The notes under the pieces were generated by a model that saw nothing but the letters and a program-made list of their open reading frames with translations, made no database searches and was not told the DNA's origin. DNA of 64,000 nt from Jaapia argillacea MUCL 33604 (taxonomy: Eukaryota; Basidiomycota; Agaricomycetes; Jaapiales; Jaapiaceae). The stretch lies in NCBI GenBank assembly GCA_000697665.1, contig KL197709.1, forward strand, positions 1,735,791-1,799,790, in the 5' to 3' direction. How positions within the stretch are numbered: position 1 is the first letter of the stretch; each line of letters begins with the position of its first letter. Below, piece by piece: positions 47,647 through 58,043 of the stretch. The position numbers and the translations under genes are program-made.

Positions 47647-48508
47647 TTAATGCATCATTCCTGTTGTAATTAGAATCTTGGGGTACATGAATGGCTGCCA
47701 ACTCACCAACACGGGACCCTAATCTCGCCATAGTGTCCTCGCTGTTCTCCTGTTCTTCGATACCATCAGACTGGGTAACCTGCATTCAAGAGAGGGCGTC
47801 GGTGTTGAATTCAACGATAGACGATGATCTAGAACGGACCACCCTCAGAACAGACTTCTTGGATGATTCCTGTAGCTCGCCAGAGATGATCAACTCGTCG
47901 AGGATCTGTGGAATAATGAGTGATATTTAATAACGGTAGTGGCAACGCATACGGCATAGGCTTTCTGGAAGTTGAAAATCCTGTTGATAGAAATGCATTG
48001 GGATGGGACTCCGGACGTTACTAGCTCACGCGAGTCTCTTACAGGTCAAGTTCGCAAACCTAGCATGTGAGGATTAAGGCAAGCCACAAAACAGTCAAGG
48101 AACGAAGACGCACATTCCCAAAGTATCTGTCCAACACCTCCACGTAACGATGAATTATCTCCAGAGTGATCAGTTCGTTGTCGGCTGCGCCGATACCGCA
48201 TACAAAAAACAGGGAGGCGTAGCGTCGGTAGACAACCTTCGAGTCTTATGAAGGTTAAGTATCCTGTAGACGAATACGAACAAATGACTGTACCCTTGTA
48301 TTCCAGGAAGTTACACATCCGTGTCCGTCGAGCGAGGACAAGTTGGGTCACATCCTTGACAATCTTAGCCTTCTGCTTTGGGGGCATGGTAACGAACCAT
48401 TTCGCCAGACGAACTTTGCCTAAGATAACACAGAACGTCACAGTCTGCAACGGATATCAAGGTGGTTGACAGGCCTTGACGAGAAACAAGCAAGATGTAG
48501 CTGATCAT
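47647..48508 (-). CDS. APS1: AP-1 clathrin adaptor sigma subunit
   Basis: This is the small subunit of the AP-1 adaptor, which sorts cargo between trans-Golgi and endosomes. The first exon encodes [11 protein letters not shown], then [20 protein letters not shown] and [20 protein letters not shown]. Further exons give [40 protein letters not shown], the 17-nt exon for CELDL, then [40 protein letters not shown] and [19 protein letters not shown]. The last two introns were placed to keep the conserved RVVTQSD and RVG ends. The first intron (48420-48474) has a GC donor. The length is about 160 residues, normal for the family. The gene is convergent with REX3. Confidence 0.9.
48043..48059 (-). 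other. 17-nt microexon of the AP-1 sigma gene
   Basis: The 17 nt encode V-C-E-L-D-L (last codon split) between an acceptor ending in gctag and a donor GTAAGA. It is required for the conserved [17 protein letters not shown] segment of the sigma subunit; skipping it would shift the frame. Confidence 0.8.
48420..48474 (-). other. GC-AG intron in the AP-1 sigma gene
   Basis: Exon 1 ([11 protein letters not shown] + G) must end after CAAG to keep the frame into KVRLAKWF. The intron then begins GCCTGT and ends in cttag, 55 nt. No GT donor in the region gives the required phase with a plausible length, so a GC donor is the simplest reading. Confidence 0.65.
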
Positions 48509-48807
48509 GGTGGACGAAGTCAAGTACTGTGCGGCACGTGCTACTTCAAGTTATGCACATGTGGAATCCATGGATGCGCATTGTGCAGCGAAGATAGAGA
48601 TGCGGAACGAAGGATTTCTCCAAACTCATAGGCGGGGAATACAACCAGGTGTCTTATGATTGCAATAATGGGATACAGGGGATATCATCATACATGAGTA
48701 CAACTTCGTCACTTCCAAAATCCGGATCAGCCAGGGGGCTCGTAGTAATACGACGTCGACAAACCGACAGTATACACGATTCTAGACAGACTTCTAACCA
48801 AATGCGT

Positions 48808-51800
48808 CTAGTACGGGGTGTTGACGATCCCAGATCGGCTACGCGAGGAGTGTCCACCGGGAGCGAGGGACACGCGGGAGGGTTTAAGTAGATTTCGCTT
48901 GTTAACGGCCAGAACATTGTTCTGCAGGGCAATAATCTGTTCGGGGTGTCAGGCTTGTGATCCTTGTAATCCACGGCAGAACGAGAATGAACGTACAATC
49001 TCTTTGTCGTCTCCGAACTTGAAGTTATCTTGGACAACCAAATCTTCGTATCTGGGAAGAAATTGTCAGTGGGCGAGGCAAAACTTCAGGGGACGATTTA
49101 ACGCACTTCTTGATTTCATATTTATCAAGTTGTCCCTTCTTCACCTTCTTGAAGTCCCACATGATGACGTACTGTCCGGTGGACGTGACAATTGCACTCT
49201 CTTCTTGGCCTTCACCAGCATTGAATCTGCGGATAACAGTCAACCTTCCACTGAAGAATAGTTCGAGCAGATGACAAACCGAGCAGGTGTGAAAGAAACC
49301 TCATTGCCCATATAGACAACATGCTCAGAACGAAGCTGCAGCCTCTTAGGAATAGGCTTCGCGCTCGCAGGGAAGCTCCTATCAAAGCCCAAACTGCCGG
49401 TGTACCTCCCTTCTCCAATGAGAGTGTCGATGAGTAAAAGATAAGTCTTGGTGGTAGCAATGAGGTATCGTCCATTTGCGGTGACATCGACGCCAAGTAT
49501 AGGATCTCCGAGTGGCGGCAAGGCAGTCTTTGCATTCTTCCCGATGGAGTCGAATAGTCGAATGTCCCCCTTCTCGCTTGCAACTGCAAGCTGACCAGAG
49601 GCAGTGGTAGCCACGTCCGAGAACTTGTTCTTGGATACATATTGTTTCAATTGAGAGTCAACCATCTTGTTACCAGAGACACGGGGATCGATCCGGAAAA
49701 GAGCATTGTGAGAGGCACCGACGAGTGTCTGCTCTCGGGTCGTTTGGGCAAATTTGGTGTCGGGAGCGATGTGGTCGACTGTAATGCTGTCATGGACCTT
49801 CCACTCTTCGACAATCTTCCCTCGCTCGATATCCATGCTAAAGAGCGAGTTGGGTTCGGCTGGGTTCATCACGACCATCTTGGTGTCTTGGTCGTGCAGC
49901 ATGACCTGAAGCAGAGCGTCAGATCATACAGACTTATGGCATGAAAAAGCAGTACCTTCTTCGGTTTGAACTCTTTGCCTTTGGGGGTGGCAAGATTACT
50001 GATCGTCGCATTGTACTTGACTTGGTTCTCGCCAGAATAGCTGAAGACTCCAATCTTGTTTCCTCGTACAACGTACGATCTATCACCCTTGTAACCAACC
50101 ATCAACTGCGAGTTACGTTCACCCTTGGTAAGGGGTTGTGGGAGATCATCTTCGTCAGGCTGAGGCTCATCCTCTTCCGATCCGTCCTCACTTTTGTCTA
50201 TAAAACGGTAATCAGCACCACGGGGTCAAAAGATCAAAGTGGCGTCGCCAACCTTCCAATACATCCTCGACTTGGTCCTCCTCATCTTCGCTGTCTTCCT
50301 CACCGTCCTCCATCTCCACATCCTCGGTGTTGGAGCTTGTGACATAGGCTTGTTCGTCAGCCTGTCGACATATTTCACTTCCATACAACCGAGCGAACAG
50401 CGTAACCACGCACCTTCATCTTATCCCAAGGATACTGGTGTAAAGTCTCCCACAAAACCCTCGTAAACGCATTGCCAAAGCCCTCAAAAGCTTCCGCGTC
50501 CTCGATCCTCACACACCAACTACTCTGCCTATTCTCCGATAGATAATTCCAAGTGAGCGACTGCATCTTGTGAGACCACCGCTGATTCATATCGCTCGTG
50601 ATCTTATGCATGAGTAATTGACCATCCTCGTTTGACGCAGTCAGCAAATACTCGAAACCGGCGTTTGGTCGATGAACAATGCGAGCGACAACGTCAGCTT
50701 GTTTCATGAAACCCTCTTCTTGGAGATCCCACAAGTAGAGCTGGGCTTCGGCTTCTGCGATCACAGGGAATACTGAGGCGGCAGCAGCTTTCTTGGGCTG
50801 CACAGGGGGTTTTGGTGGAGATACTGGTGCCTTCCGAGGAGGAGATGTGGGCTGCCTTTGTGGAGCGGGTTCCTTGACGGAAAGGGATTGCATGGGATCA
50901 TTCAATGATGTCTCATCCTTCGATTTCGCCTTGGACCTAGAAGTAGCTTTCCCCTTGCCCTTCTTCACCGGTGGACTGAATCAAACGAACAGGTTCAGCT
51001 TCAAATGGTTACTTATGAAGCAAGATCACTCACTGCCAAATGAACTCTTGTAACTCAGCATCGGTCGCAGTATCACCACCTCTCCTGTACTTCCTCTCAA
51101 ACATGGCCTGATACATACAAGTCTCAAAGAACGCTCGAGTGGGTTCGTTCGTCCCTGTAGCCTTGAATTCATAGACTTCATCGACGTCCCCATCAAGATC
51201 TCTCCAGACCAACGTTGGCTCTCCCTCCATCTCGCCAGTTCGGAACTCCAATTCTTCGCTTATAAGGAACGTCTTTTCGGGCTCGTCTGCTAGAATAGAT
51301 TAATATCGCATCAATAAGTATATGGAGTGAGATGTTGAATGTCGGTTACACCGAAGTGGCAACAAGAGCGGAGTGGGATAAAAGCGGATGATGAATACGC
51401 ACTCTCGTCTGTATCGTCTAACAACTCTTGATCGCCATCTTCGTATACACGGGCTATCACGAGCTGAAAGTTGTGTTCCAAAGAGGGAACACGACGGATG
51501 GTCGCCATCGCATCAGGGTAACTAGTGCCCCAGTTATCAGTTCACCCAATTTGCACTTGAGATTCGGAGACATACATGCATTCTCTAGAAGAGCGGATGT
51601 TCCCTGGTCTAACGAGGAACAGCTCGCCAGTCGAGATCTTGACGACCTCCGCAGCGTTGGTGTCCTCTGCAACCAAGATCGGGTTAGCGTCCCAAGTTTC
51701 ACCCGCGGAAAGAACTCACGCCAGACTTTGCCAAGCACTGTGATAGAGCTGAGTTCTGAAGCTGAGTGCATAATGGCAGAGATACTCACAACTTCTAAAG

Positions 51801-51808
51801 ATGTTCAT
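48808..51808 (-). CDS. VID27: VID27 vacuolar import and degradation protein
   Basis: This protein was named for yeast Vid27, which is linked to vacuolar import/degradation of gluconeogenic enzymes; it is cytosolic. The N-terminus is MNIFRSLLGKVW, then DTNAAEVVKISTGELFLVRP and a PH-like region. A central segment (WRDLDGDVDEVYEFKATGTN; RAFFETCMYQAMFERKYRRG) leads to a Lys/Pro-rich linker and VIAEAEAQLYLWDLQEEGFM, SSWCVRIEDAEAFEGFGNAF and TRVLWETLHQYPWDKMK. An acidic stretch follows (DKSEDGSEEDEPQPDEDDLP). The C-terminal VID27 WD40-like domain contains LMVGYKGDRSYVVRGNKIGV, DLERGKIVEEWKVHD-like (IERGKIVEEWKVHDSITVDH), SGQLAVASEKGDIRLFDSIG and GQYVIMWDFKKVKKGQLDKY. The last exon ends RSRSGIVNTPY. 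The length is about 830 residues with nine introns. Confidence 0.93.
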
Positions 51809-51971
51809 GGTGGTGGTGGGTCGTGGAGATGGTGGTAAAGAACAAAAGCAGGGGAAACCGGACAAGGAGGCGCGCCGTGACTCCAAACCGCGTGACGTCA
51901 CACTGGAAACGCGTCCAACTCTAACCAACACATTGCCATAGCGTTTCCACTTTGACTGGCAAGGGTCACTC

Positions 51972-52453
51972 ATGTCTTTCTCTCCACGTTCGCCAGTGAC
52001 ACCTGGTTCGGGTATTTTCCTACTTGATCACATAAATCTTGTGCTTACCCACCTTTGAAGGGAGCCACAACGACCCCGTGACTCCAGAGTCGCAATTCCG
52101 AAGTAGACGAACATTCCCTTCCAGCCTTCACGTCGCAGGCGAGGTTCATATTATCATTCCTCTCATTATTCCCAGCTCCTCTGACCCAATACATATCGAA
52201 ATGACAGTACACCCAATCATCCGACAACTCGCCCACATCTTCCACCTTTTCGACGAGCAGTAGCACCCGCCAGGCCGACCCTCTCACTTCATCCCTCACG
52301 CGACCATCCTTCCGAACGAGTACCATGCTTCCATTCTCTACTCCTCCTGGACCTTTTGGTGGCAAGCTGATCATTCGTTCGGATCCCTCATTGGTGACTT
52401 GTTTTGATCCCGCGGACAAAGAGCTCTATGCTCTTTGGGCGCCGAAGAAGTAG
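51972..52453 (+). CDS. Small spliced protein of unknown function
   Basis: This three-exon reading (51972-52011, 52061-52131, 52208-52453) gives a protein of 118 residues: MSFSPRSPVTPGSGSHNDP, a Ser/Thr/Pro-rich stretch, and a more ordered C-terminus (PFSTPPGPFGGKLIIRSDPS, LVTCFDPADKELYALWAPKK). No single-frame read covers it, so it is easily missed. The first intron is 49 nt with GTATTT donor; the second (76 nt) has a weak donor GTCGCA and could be drawn differently. SPRSP/TPGS motifs resemble proline-directed kinase sites. I cannot name the family. It is divergent from VID27 with only 163 bp between starts, which supports a transcription unit. Confidence 0.5.
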
Positions 52454-53401
52454 GCTTTTTGTATGTTTGTCGACAACCTGCGACATTTGTGCAGTGATTA
52501 TTAAGTTGCCATCCATTTTTTGTGATGAGCATGATGATTACAACAGTTCCCAGCCGTTTTAGTTTAGTACTCGACAAGGAGGTTATCTTTCACGACATCG
52601 GATGCTCCAAGGGGCACAAATCTTCCCTCGAGGGATCTTTTCGCGTCACCTGTACTCGCTAGAGAAAAGATGGTTGTCTGGTCGAAGCCATAGCCAATCC
52701 ACTGGTTACTTGTTTCTTATCCGGCCTCTCAGGCACGTCTCCCCCCTCCTCAATTCTGAGCTCGATAAGCCATCAAGTAACCCACGATCTACTACTAGTA
52801 GAGTGAGGTATGTATGGATCCCGCGACGTCCCTTGAGGTCTGAGACGTTGGTTCGTAGACCGCTGAACAGTGGGTGTGCAACCTTCCGACTGAGACACTC
52901 GCTGTGAAGGTCGAAGCTGTGGTCACCCTGAAGGTATTGGCATCTTTGACCGGAATCTTTGATGGCTCTGACTCGGGAACGGCTGTCGGGCGAGGAGGTG
53001 CATGCAATAGACGACATTTCCCCTTGCGTGTCGCCTAAGGCGTATCGTCCGTTTATGTAACATGTACTCGACCGTTGTAGGCGTCTCTCATACGTGGAAC
53101 TCAATGGCCTAGCAAAATGGCTGAGCCGTTGTAACGTTCGCAGCTCGGCGCAAAGAAGTTGTGACATGACAAATGGTGACCTTCACCGCTTCGTCCAATG
53201 GCTTTTCCGGCCAAGTCCCCCTTTTCACAGTCATTTCACGAGCCATTGTGCATTCGCGAAGCCACTGCACCCTCGCGGAAATTCGCAGAGAACCTTGATA
53301 TCCCCGTTGGCAATCGTCCAAGGATATAGAGAAGTGCATTCGATCACTCCGTGAACGGGAATACTGTATTTGGCCTAAGATCCTCCATTGCGCTGAGTTA
53401 A
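52454..53401. other. Intergenic region, no gene supported
   Basis: This 948 bp gap has several open frames up to 153 codons on the minus strand (52706-53167) without domain, splice pattern or coding-like composition. I see no repeats or transposon ends. It presumably contains the 3' ends of the two flanking genes. Confidence 0.5.
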
Positions 53402-53997
53402 TCACTCCTTCACTGGACACCTCGTCGCTGTGAAGAATTCAATCCAAAAGATATACAAAAGGGGATCTCTCGGTTTGCGCTTGACGCGAATGGGATCGCA
53501 GCAAATGGCTTCGACATCCAAAGTCTTCCCTTCTCGTTCGACTCTTACACCTTGAAAGGGATTCTGCTCGTACCACGCGTCTTTTATGGAGTCCTGGACA
53601 TTTCGGTCACATTAATATTATATCCCTGTGGTATGTGCACACAAGTTGTCTCATATTTTCGAGCTAACTCATGATGAATAGTGAATCTCGGAAGGGATGC
53701 TGGACTTCTCAACAGGTACTCGTTCTCATGCAGATGCACGAGAATGACTCCTGTGCAGATACCTTTCACCAAATCCTTCCCCCTTGCATTGGTGGTGAGA
53801 TGCATGCGCAAATTGATGAGATTGACTTGTCCCCTCCTCCCCCCTTCTAGGAAGACGCCTTTTCTTTCGTTTATGAAGCAGGTGTTTTTCACCGTGATGT
53901 CACGATTGGTTTCCAGACCATCGTCAGCCACCAGAGACTGGTATAAGTTCGAGTTCCCAATTTGGTACTTCCCCCCAGCTTGAAGTTGAACAACCAT
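53402..53997 (-). CDS. Small protein of unknown function
   Basis: The first exon reads MVVQLQAGGKYQIGNSNLYQ, FINERKGVFLEGGRRGQVNL and FTIHHELARKYETTC. A 47-nt intron (about 53579-53625, GTGCAC to CCAG) joins it to DSIKDAWYEQNPFQGVRVER, TLDVEAICCDPIRVKRKPRD and PLLYIFWIEFFTATRCPVKE, then stop at 53402. The second exon is strikingly protein-like and keeps the frame to a clean stop. The total is about 180 residues. I do not recognise the family; additional introns in the first exon are possible. Its start codon overlaps the start of the plus-strand gene at 53996 (see findings), so one of the two starts is probably misplaced. Confidence 0.55.
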
Positions 53998-56162
53998 GTC
54001 GACTCCAACAACCCCACTTCACAAACTCACTCCCAATCACCCTTCCACTCCTTCTCGCTGGAAACAGCTTCTTCCAAGTAAACCCCCTTACCCGCCACCC
54101 GCCCGCCCTCAGCGCGATCCTTCTCGCGAATCTCGACAACAATTCGAAGAGAGAAGGGACCAAAGACGGAAGGAAATGGATAAGATACGGAAGTCGCATG
54201 CCCAGAAGAAGGAGTATATGGCGTGGGTGGAGTCCCGGTCGCCTTCTGAGAAACTTGTTGCGGATGCTCGAAGAATCGTTTGGAATGGGAGTCGTGACCC
54301 TTCCCCCGAGCATCCATTCGTCCCTTGCAACAGGTCCTCTTTGAAGCGACGGAGGCCTTCCGATGGCCTCGGCGAGCCAGATGCAACTGATCTGGCTGCC
54401 TTGGGACCCCGACCGTGCGTCGTCTCACCGCCGTAGTGAGTTGATTCCGTTCCGTCAACCTTCCCGAGCCCACTTTCTGATGTACAAAAGGCCGACCATG
54501 TGTTACGGCGCAGATACGATTACTTCTCGGCGATAGGGTCTATTGCTCGCCAACATACAGCTCAGGTAAGCTCTTCTACAAATAGATGGCAACCATTGTC
54601 TGACATTTGGAACGAAGGTTGAATTTACAGCCGCCCTCCATCATTTGGCGATGGGTGTCGTCCAGAGTGCGACAGAGTTGTTCCGACAATTGTCGACTAC
54701 TATGCCCTTTCCGTTGGAAAGTTATCACGTCTTATTGAGACAATGGCGCAACGCCACGACCCAAGAAGGTGACGGAAAACCACTGCAATCACCAATAGAA
54801 CCAAAACAATTACCACCCCTAACGAAGCGACACATTCGGCGTTCGCGTCGATATCGCCCGTACCCGAAGAATCGAACGGATATGTCGGGACCACGACGTC
54901 GGTCCTCTTCCACCGTCGATGCCCCTCTGATCGATGTCTTCGACATGTTAGAAGTCATCATTCTGTTCCAACGCTGTACGCTTGGAGATACTTCACCACA
55001 TTTCGACCCTGTTCAGCCCTGCCGCTCGGCCGCCTCCATGCCTTTCAGTGCCTTCGGCGACGCCCATCACGTTGGACCACTGCGCGATCTGACGAACCTG
55101 CCTGATGAATCGACCCCCTTGACGGTGTCCTATTCATTCGACGACGAGGCCGATATTACACTCGTCGGGACAGAGCCGATCCTCATCGACTCGCCCTCTT
55201 TCGAAGATGTCAAGGCTATCTCGAAACGTATGGCTCATTTGTCCATCCACCCCGATTCCGATGGAAATTCGCTCGTTGACGACGAGATGAACACCGAGGG
55301 TTTATTCTCTGTTGACCCAGGCGCCCGGTCTCCGTTGCAAATGCTGGACCATTCAATGGATTGGAAACCTACGAACACATGCGATCCAATCGCTGCGACG
55401 GAGTCGATGTCAGGCGTGACTCCCACCCCTCAGCACATCCAGTGTTCCTCATCGGTGTTGTCCGACATGCACGCAGAGGAAGTTGTTGGTCACGTTGTTT
55501 CGTCCTATCAACACGAGACCGAGCAAGACCGGGCACAAGAATCACTCGATCCATTCTACAACACACTGCACACCCTCAGCACCGTTCCAAGGCGCAATCG
55601 ACCACGCATCAGGCTGCGATTTGCCGACCATTCCGTCGTACTTCCTGGGGATGGGAGCAAAGCAATTGTTCATGCTATTCAGTTCTCTGCCCCCCGTGGA
55701 GCCAATGAAGGAGAGGGAATGGATGTAGATTCGTTTGATGATTGGGAAACTCCTGAATCGCCCAAAGGAACAATGGGAGGGCCTGGAGTCGAGGAGGGAG
55801 AAGATGTCGAAGAGGAAGTGGAGGAGGAGGAGGAGGAGGAAGGAGGAAGTCCTGGGATGGGTGTGGAGGATGAGGATGCGGTTGGAGAGGAGGACGAGGA
55901 TGGGGATAACGATGAGGATGAGGATGTGGATGAAGATGAGGGTGAGGAAGAAGATGACGACGAGGATGGCGAGCAGAAGGCCGAGGTGCATGAGGGAGAG
56001 GATGACGACGAAAGAGAAGAGGAAGATGAAGATGAAGATGAAGAAAAAGAAACTGATAAGGCATTGCAAGAAAACCAGAGAAAATTGTTGCAAATGATGA
56101 AGGATTTGGAGGCGTTGAAAAGAGCGAGGAAGGTTTACCTTGAGATTCAAGAGCCCGGATGA
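53996..56162 (+). CDS. Unknown protein with very acidic C-terminal tail
   Basis: This is a protein of about 660 residues. Exon 1 (MSTPTTPLHKLTPNHPSTPS; then RRDQRRKEMDKIRKSHAQKK, WVESRSPSEKLVADARRIVW) is Pro/Arg-rich. An internal exon gives RYDYFSAIGSIARQHTAQ and joins, through an acceptor at ggaacgaag (about 54618), VEFTAALHHLAMGVVQSATE. The long last exon includes TRHIRRSRRYRPYPKN-type basic residues (PPLTKRHIRRSRRYRPYPKN) and FADHSVVLPGDGSKAIVHAI. It ends in about 110 residues of nearly pure Glu/Asp (EEEVEEEEEEEGGSPGMGVE and further) and a short helix (NQRKLLQMMKDLEALKRARK). No domain is recognised. The basic-then-acidic layout resembles nucleolar or chromatin-associated proteins, which is inference. 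The first exon's start overlaps the minus-strand gene start. Confidence 0.72.
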
Positions 56163-57239
56163 CATTGCCAGGTGCGTCCACTATCTTATCCCCCATCGTC
56201 ATCCGCTTGACAGTTGTTGCATTCTTTGATGCAGATTGCGAACGTCATCTCGAGATTTCACTTTTTTATTTTGTCCCAGAGCATTCAAACTTTTCTTTCG
56301 ACGGACGTCAAACACCCAGATCAATCGTCTCATTTCTTTTTTTATTATTCTCCACTTGGCATATCTGCCTTTCGACTTCCTTCTACCCGAGAACCGTGAT
56401 ATCCTCCGAGCGATATTTCCTGTGGTGTCGACGAGCCCAGAGCCAAGTTACCACGACATACGAAGCACTGGCCACCACTGGACATTCTCTCGCGGCGGCG
56501 AGCTCTTCACCTCTCCTGGCAGCAAGAAGGCCCATGGTTCGAGCTAGTTGTCTTCAGTATCGACGAGCCCAGCACAGGATTTCACGACACTCCTCGTGCT
56601 GAGCTCGAGTCCAAAGTCCTTCGACGCAAAGTTCTTGTGGTTTCGACAAGTCCAGAGCCGAGTTATCACGACACGACGCTCTGCCTACCACAAGACCATT
56701 TTATCGACGCAGCAACACTCCGTAGCTCAGCTATTCGCAAATCCAGAGCGGAGTTATCACGACGCAACACTCTGGCTACCACCAGGTCTTTCCTCAACAC
56801 AGAAACTCCCTGTAGCTCATCCGTCTGCAAGTCCAGAGCCGAGTTATCACGACGCAACGCTCTGGCAACTGCCATATATTGGATTTCGTGGCGTCGACAA
56901 GCCCCAAGACCACTAATCACGATTAGGTGGCCGCCACTTGGTCTTTCGAGCTTACGACTGCACCCTCCCCTGCTACGACCTGAAGAGATTCGCACGTTCC
57001 TCAAGCGATCTTTTGTGGTGTTGAAGAGAACATCGCCTACTTGAACAAGACTGCCTCGGACACTCAATATACCAATTCCACGCTTAACCTTGGCACTGCT
57101 ACTACTACCCTTATTTCTGGCGCTGCTTTTCTTTTTGCCCTCGGCTACACTTGCCCGTTTCTACTTCTACTTGCCCCTGTTTCAGTCTATGTTCCTATCT
57201 TCCTGTCGACCCAACATCTCTGGCCTTGGCTGCTTGACT
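56163..57239. other. Intergenic region containing the 56417-56925 repeat
   Basis: This 1.08 kb stretch follows the acidic-tail gene. Apart from the tandem repeat it contains a T-rich patch (about 56330-56350) and C/T-rich sequence from about 57070 that runs into the next small gene. The long open frames here are by-products of the repeat. Confidence 0.55.
56417..56925 (+). repeat. Degenerate tandem repeat (minisatellite), about 85-90 bp unit
   Basis: Five to six copies of a core near CCAGAGCCGAGTTATCACGA recur at about 56437, 56569 (poor), 56652, 56743 and 56833, with a trailing partial copy at about 56912. Spacings are roughly 132, 83, 91, 90 and 80 bp. Copies starting 56743 and 56833 are most alike, including the flanking GTAGCTCA and CTCTGG. 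Several units also carry TGTGGT-TCGACAAG-like heads. The unit reads as PEPSYHDATLW-like peptide in one frame, but spacings of 83 and 91 change frame, so it is probably not a coding repeat. Confidence 0.7.
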
Positions 57240-57657
57240 ATGTCCTTTCCACGCACTGGATTTCTCGAGGAAACTTTCTGGTCATATCCCACCGGACTCC
57301 ACTTGCCGGTGACTCAACCACTTCAGACTTCACAATCAACCTGGTCCTCAAACCCACCCCAAAGCACCCTATATCCCGCCCAGCCACAACCACAACGACT
57401 ACAACAATATTACTATCCCAACAACGACAACCTTCTCATCAATCCTCGCACACAAACATACAGTACTCCCTTCGGCCGTCATCAATTTGCCTTGCCGGAT
57501 CAGCGAAGCCAACTGCAGCGCGCACATGTGTAAGGGTACCAAGGCTGAGCTCTAACCAATTTTTTCCGCGATACAGGATCCTGAGACGGTGGCTTTGGGC
57601 ATGTATGGCTGGCAGCAAGAAATGGAGCGTTCGTGGTTGGACGCCTTGGGCCTTTGA
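57240..57657 (+). CDS. Small protein of unknown function (uncertain)
   Basis: Two exons (57240-57527 and 57577-57657) give 122 residues: MSFPRTGFLEETFWSYPTGL, a Pro/Gln/Ser-rich middle (PAQPQPQRLQQYYYPNNDNL), QTYSTPFGRHQFALPDQRSQ and, after the intron, DPETVALGMYGWQQEMERSW LDALGL-stop. The intron is 49 nt with donor GTGTAA, a GTAAGG donor lying two bases further. Composition (Tyr/Gln/Pro, few stops in the frame) looks coding, but no family is recognised, and an alternative 215-codon frame overlaps the same region. It may be part of a longer gene whose other exons I could not place. Confidence 0.38.
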
Positions 57658-58043
57658 AGAGTCGAGGAAGGGATGCTGGAGAGTCTAGTTGATTTGGTGA
57701 GTGTCTTTATTGTTTGGAATCATGTATTTGTTGGATGCTGACTTCTTCACCGGCTTTTGTAAAGACATGAGCGCTCTGGTTTCTGACTCGGTTGATGTCC
57801 GTTGAGGCAGTTCTCGTCGTTCTCGTTACGGTGAGTATTTGCGATTCTATGCGCCATTGCCATTCGCTAACTAGTGGTGGTTCTTGGGCGGAGGGCAATG
57901 TGGTCGTCACGATCACGTTGCCCTCTTTGTAGTATTCTCGCCTGGGTACTGGTGAGGACTTTCTCTAGACTGAGTTACCGACCAGGTACGCCTCCCTTCC
58001 CACTCCTACTTCATCACCACCTAACCACCCCTCACTCCAGATG

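Noticed and set aside
52706-53420. Minus-strand frames of 153 and 103 codons
   Set aside because: I looked for exons with proper splice sites and found no continuous, protein-like reading; kept as intergenic.
55542-56202. Two long minus-strand frames, one hydrophobic and one His/Pro-rich
   Set aside because: They are shadows of the Glu/Asp-rich tail of the plus-strand gene, whose codons read as Phe/Leu/Ile or His/Pro on the other strand.
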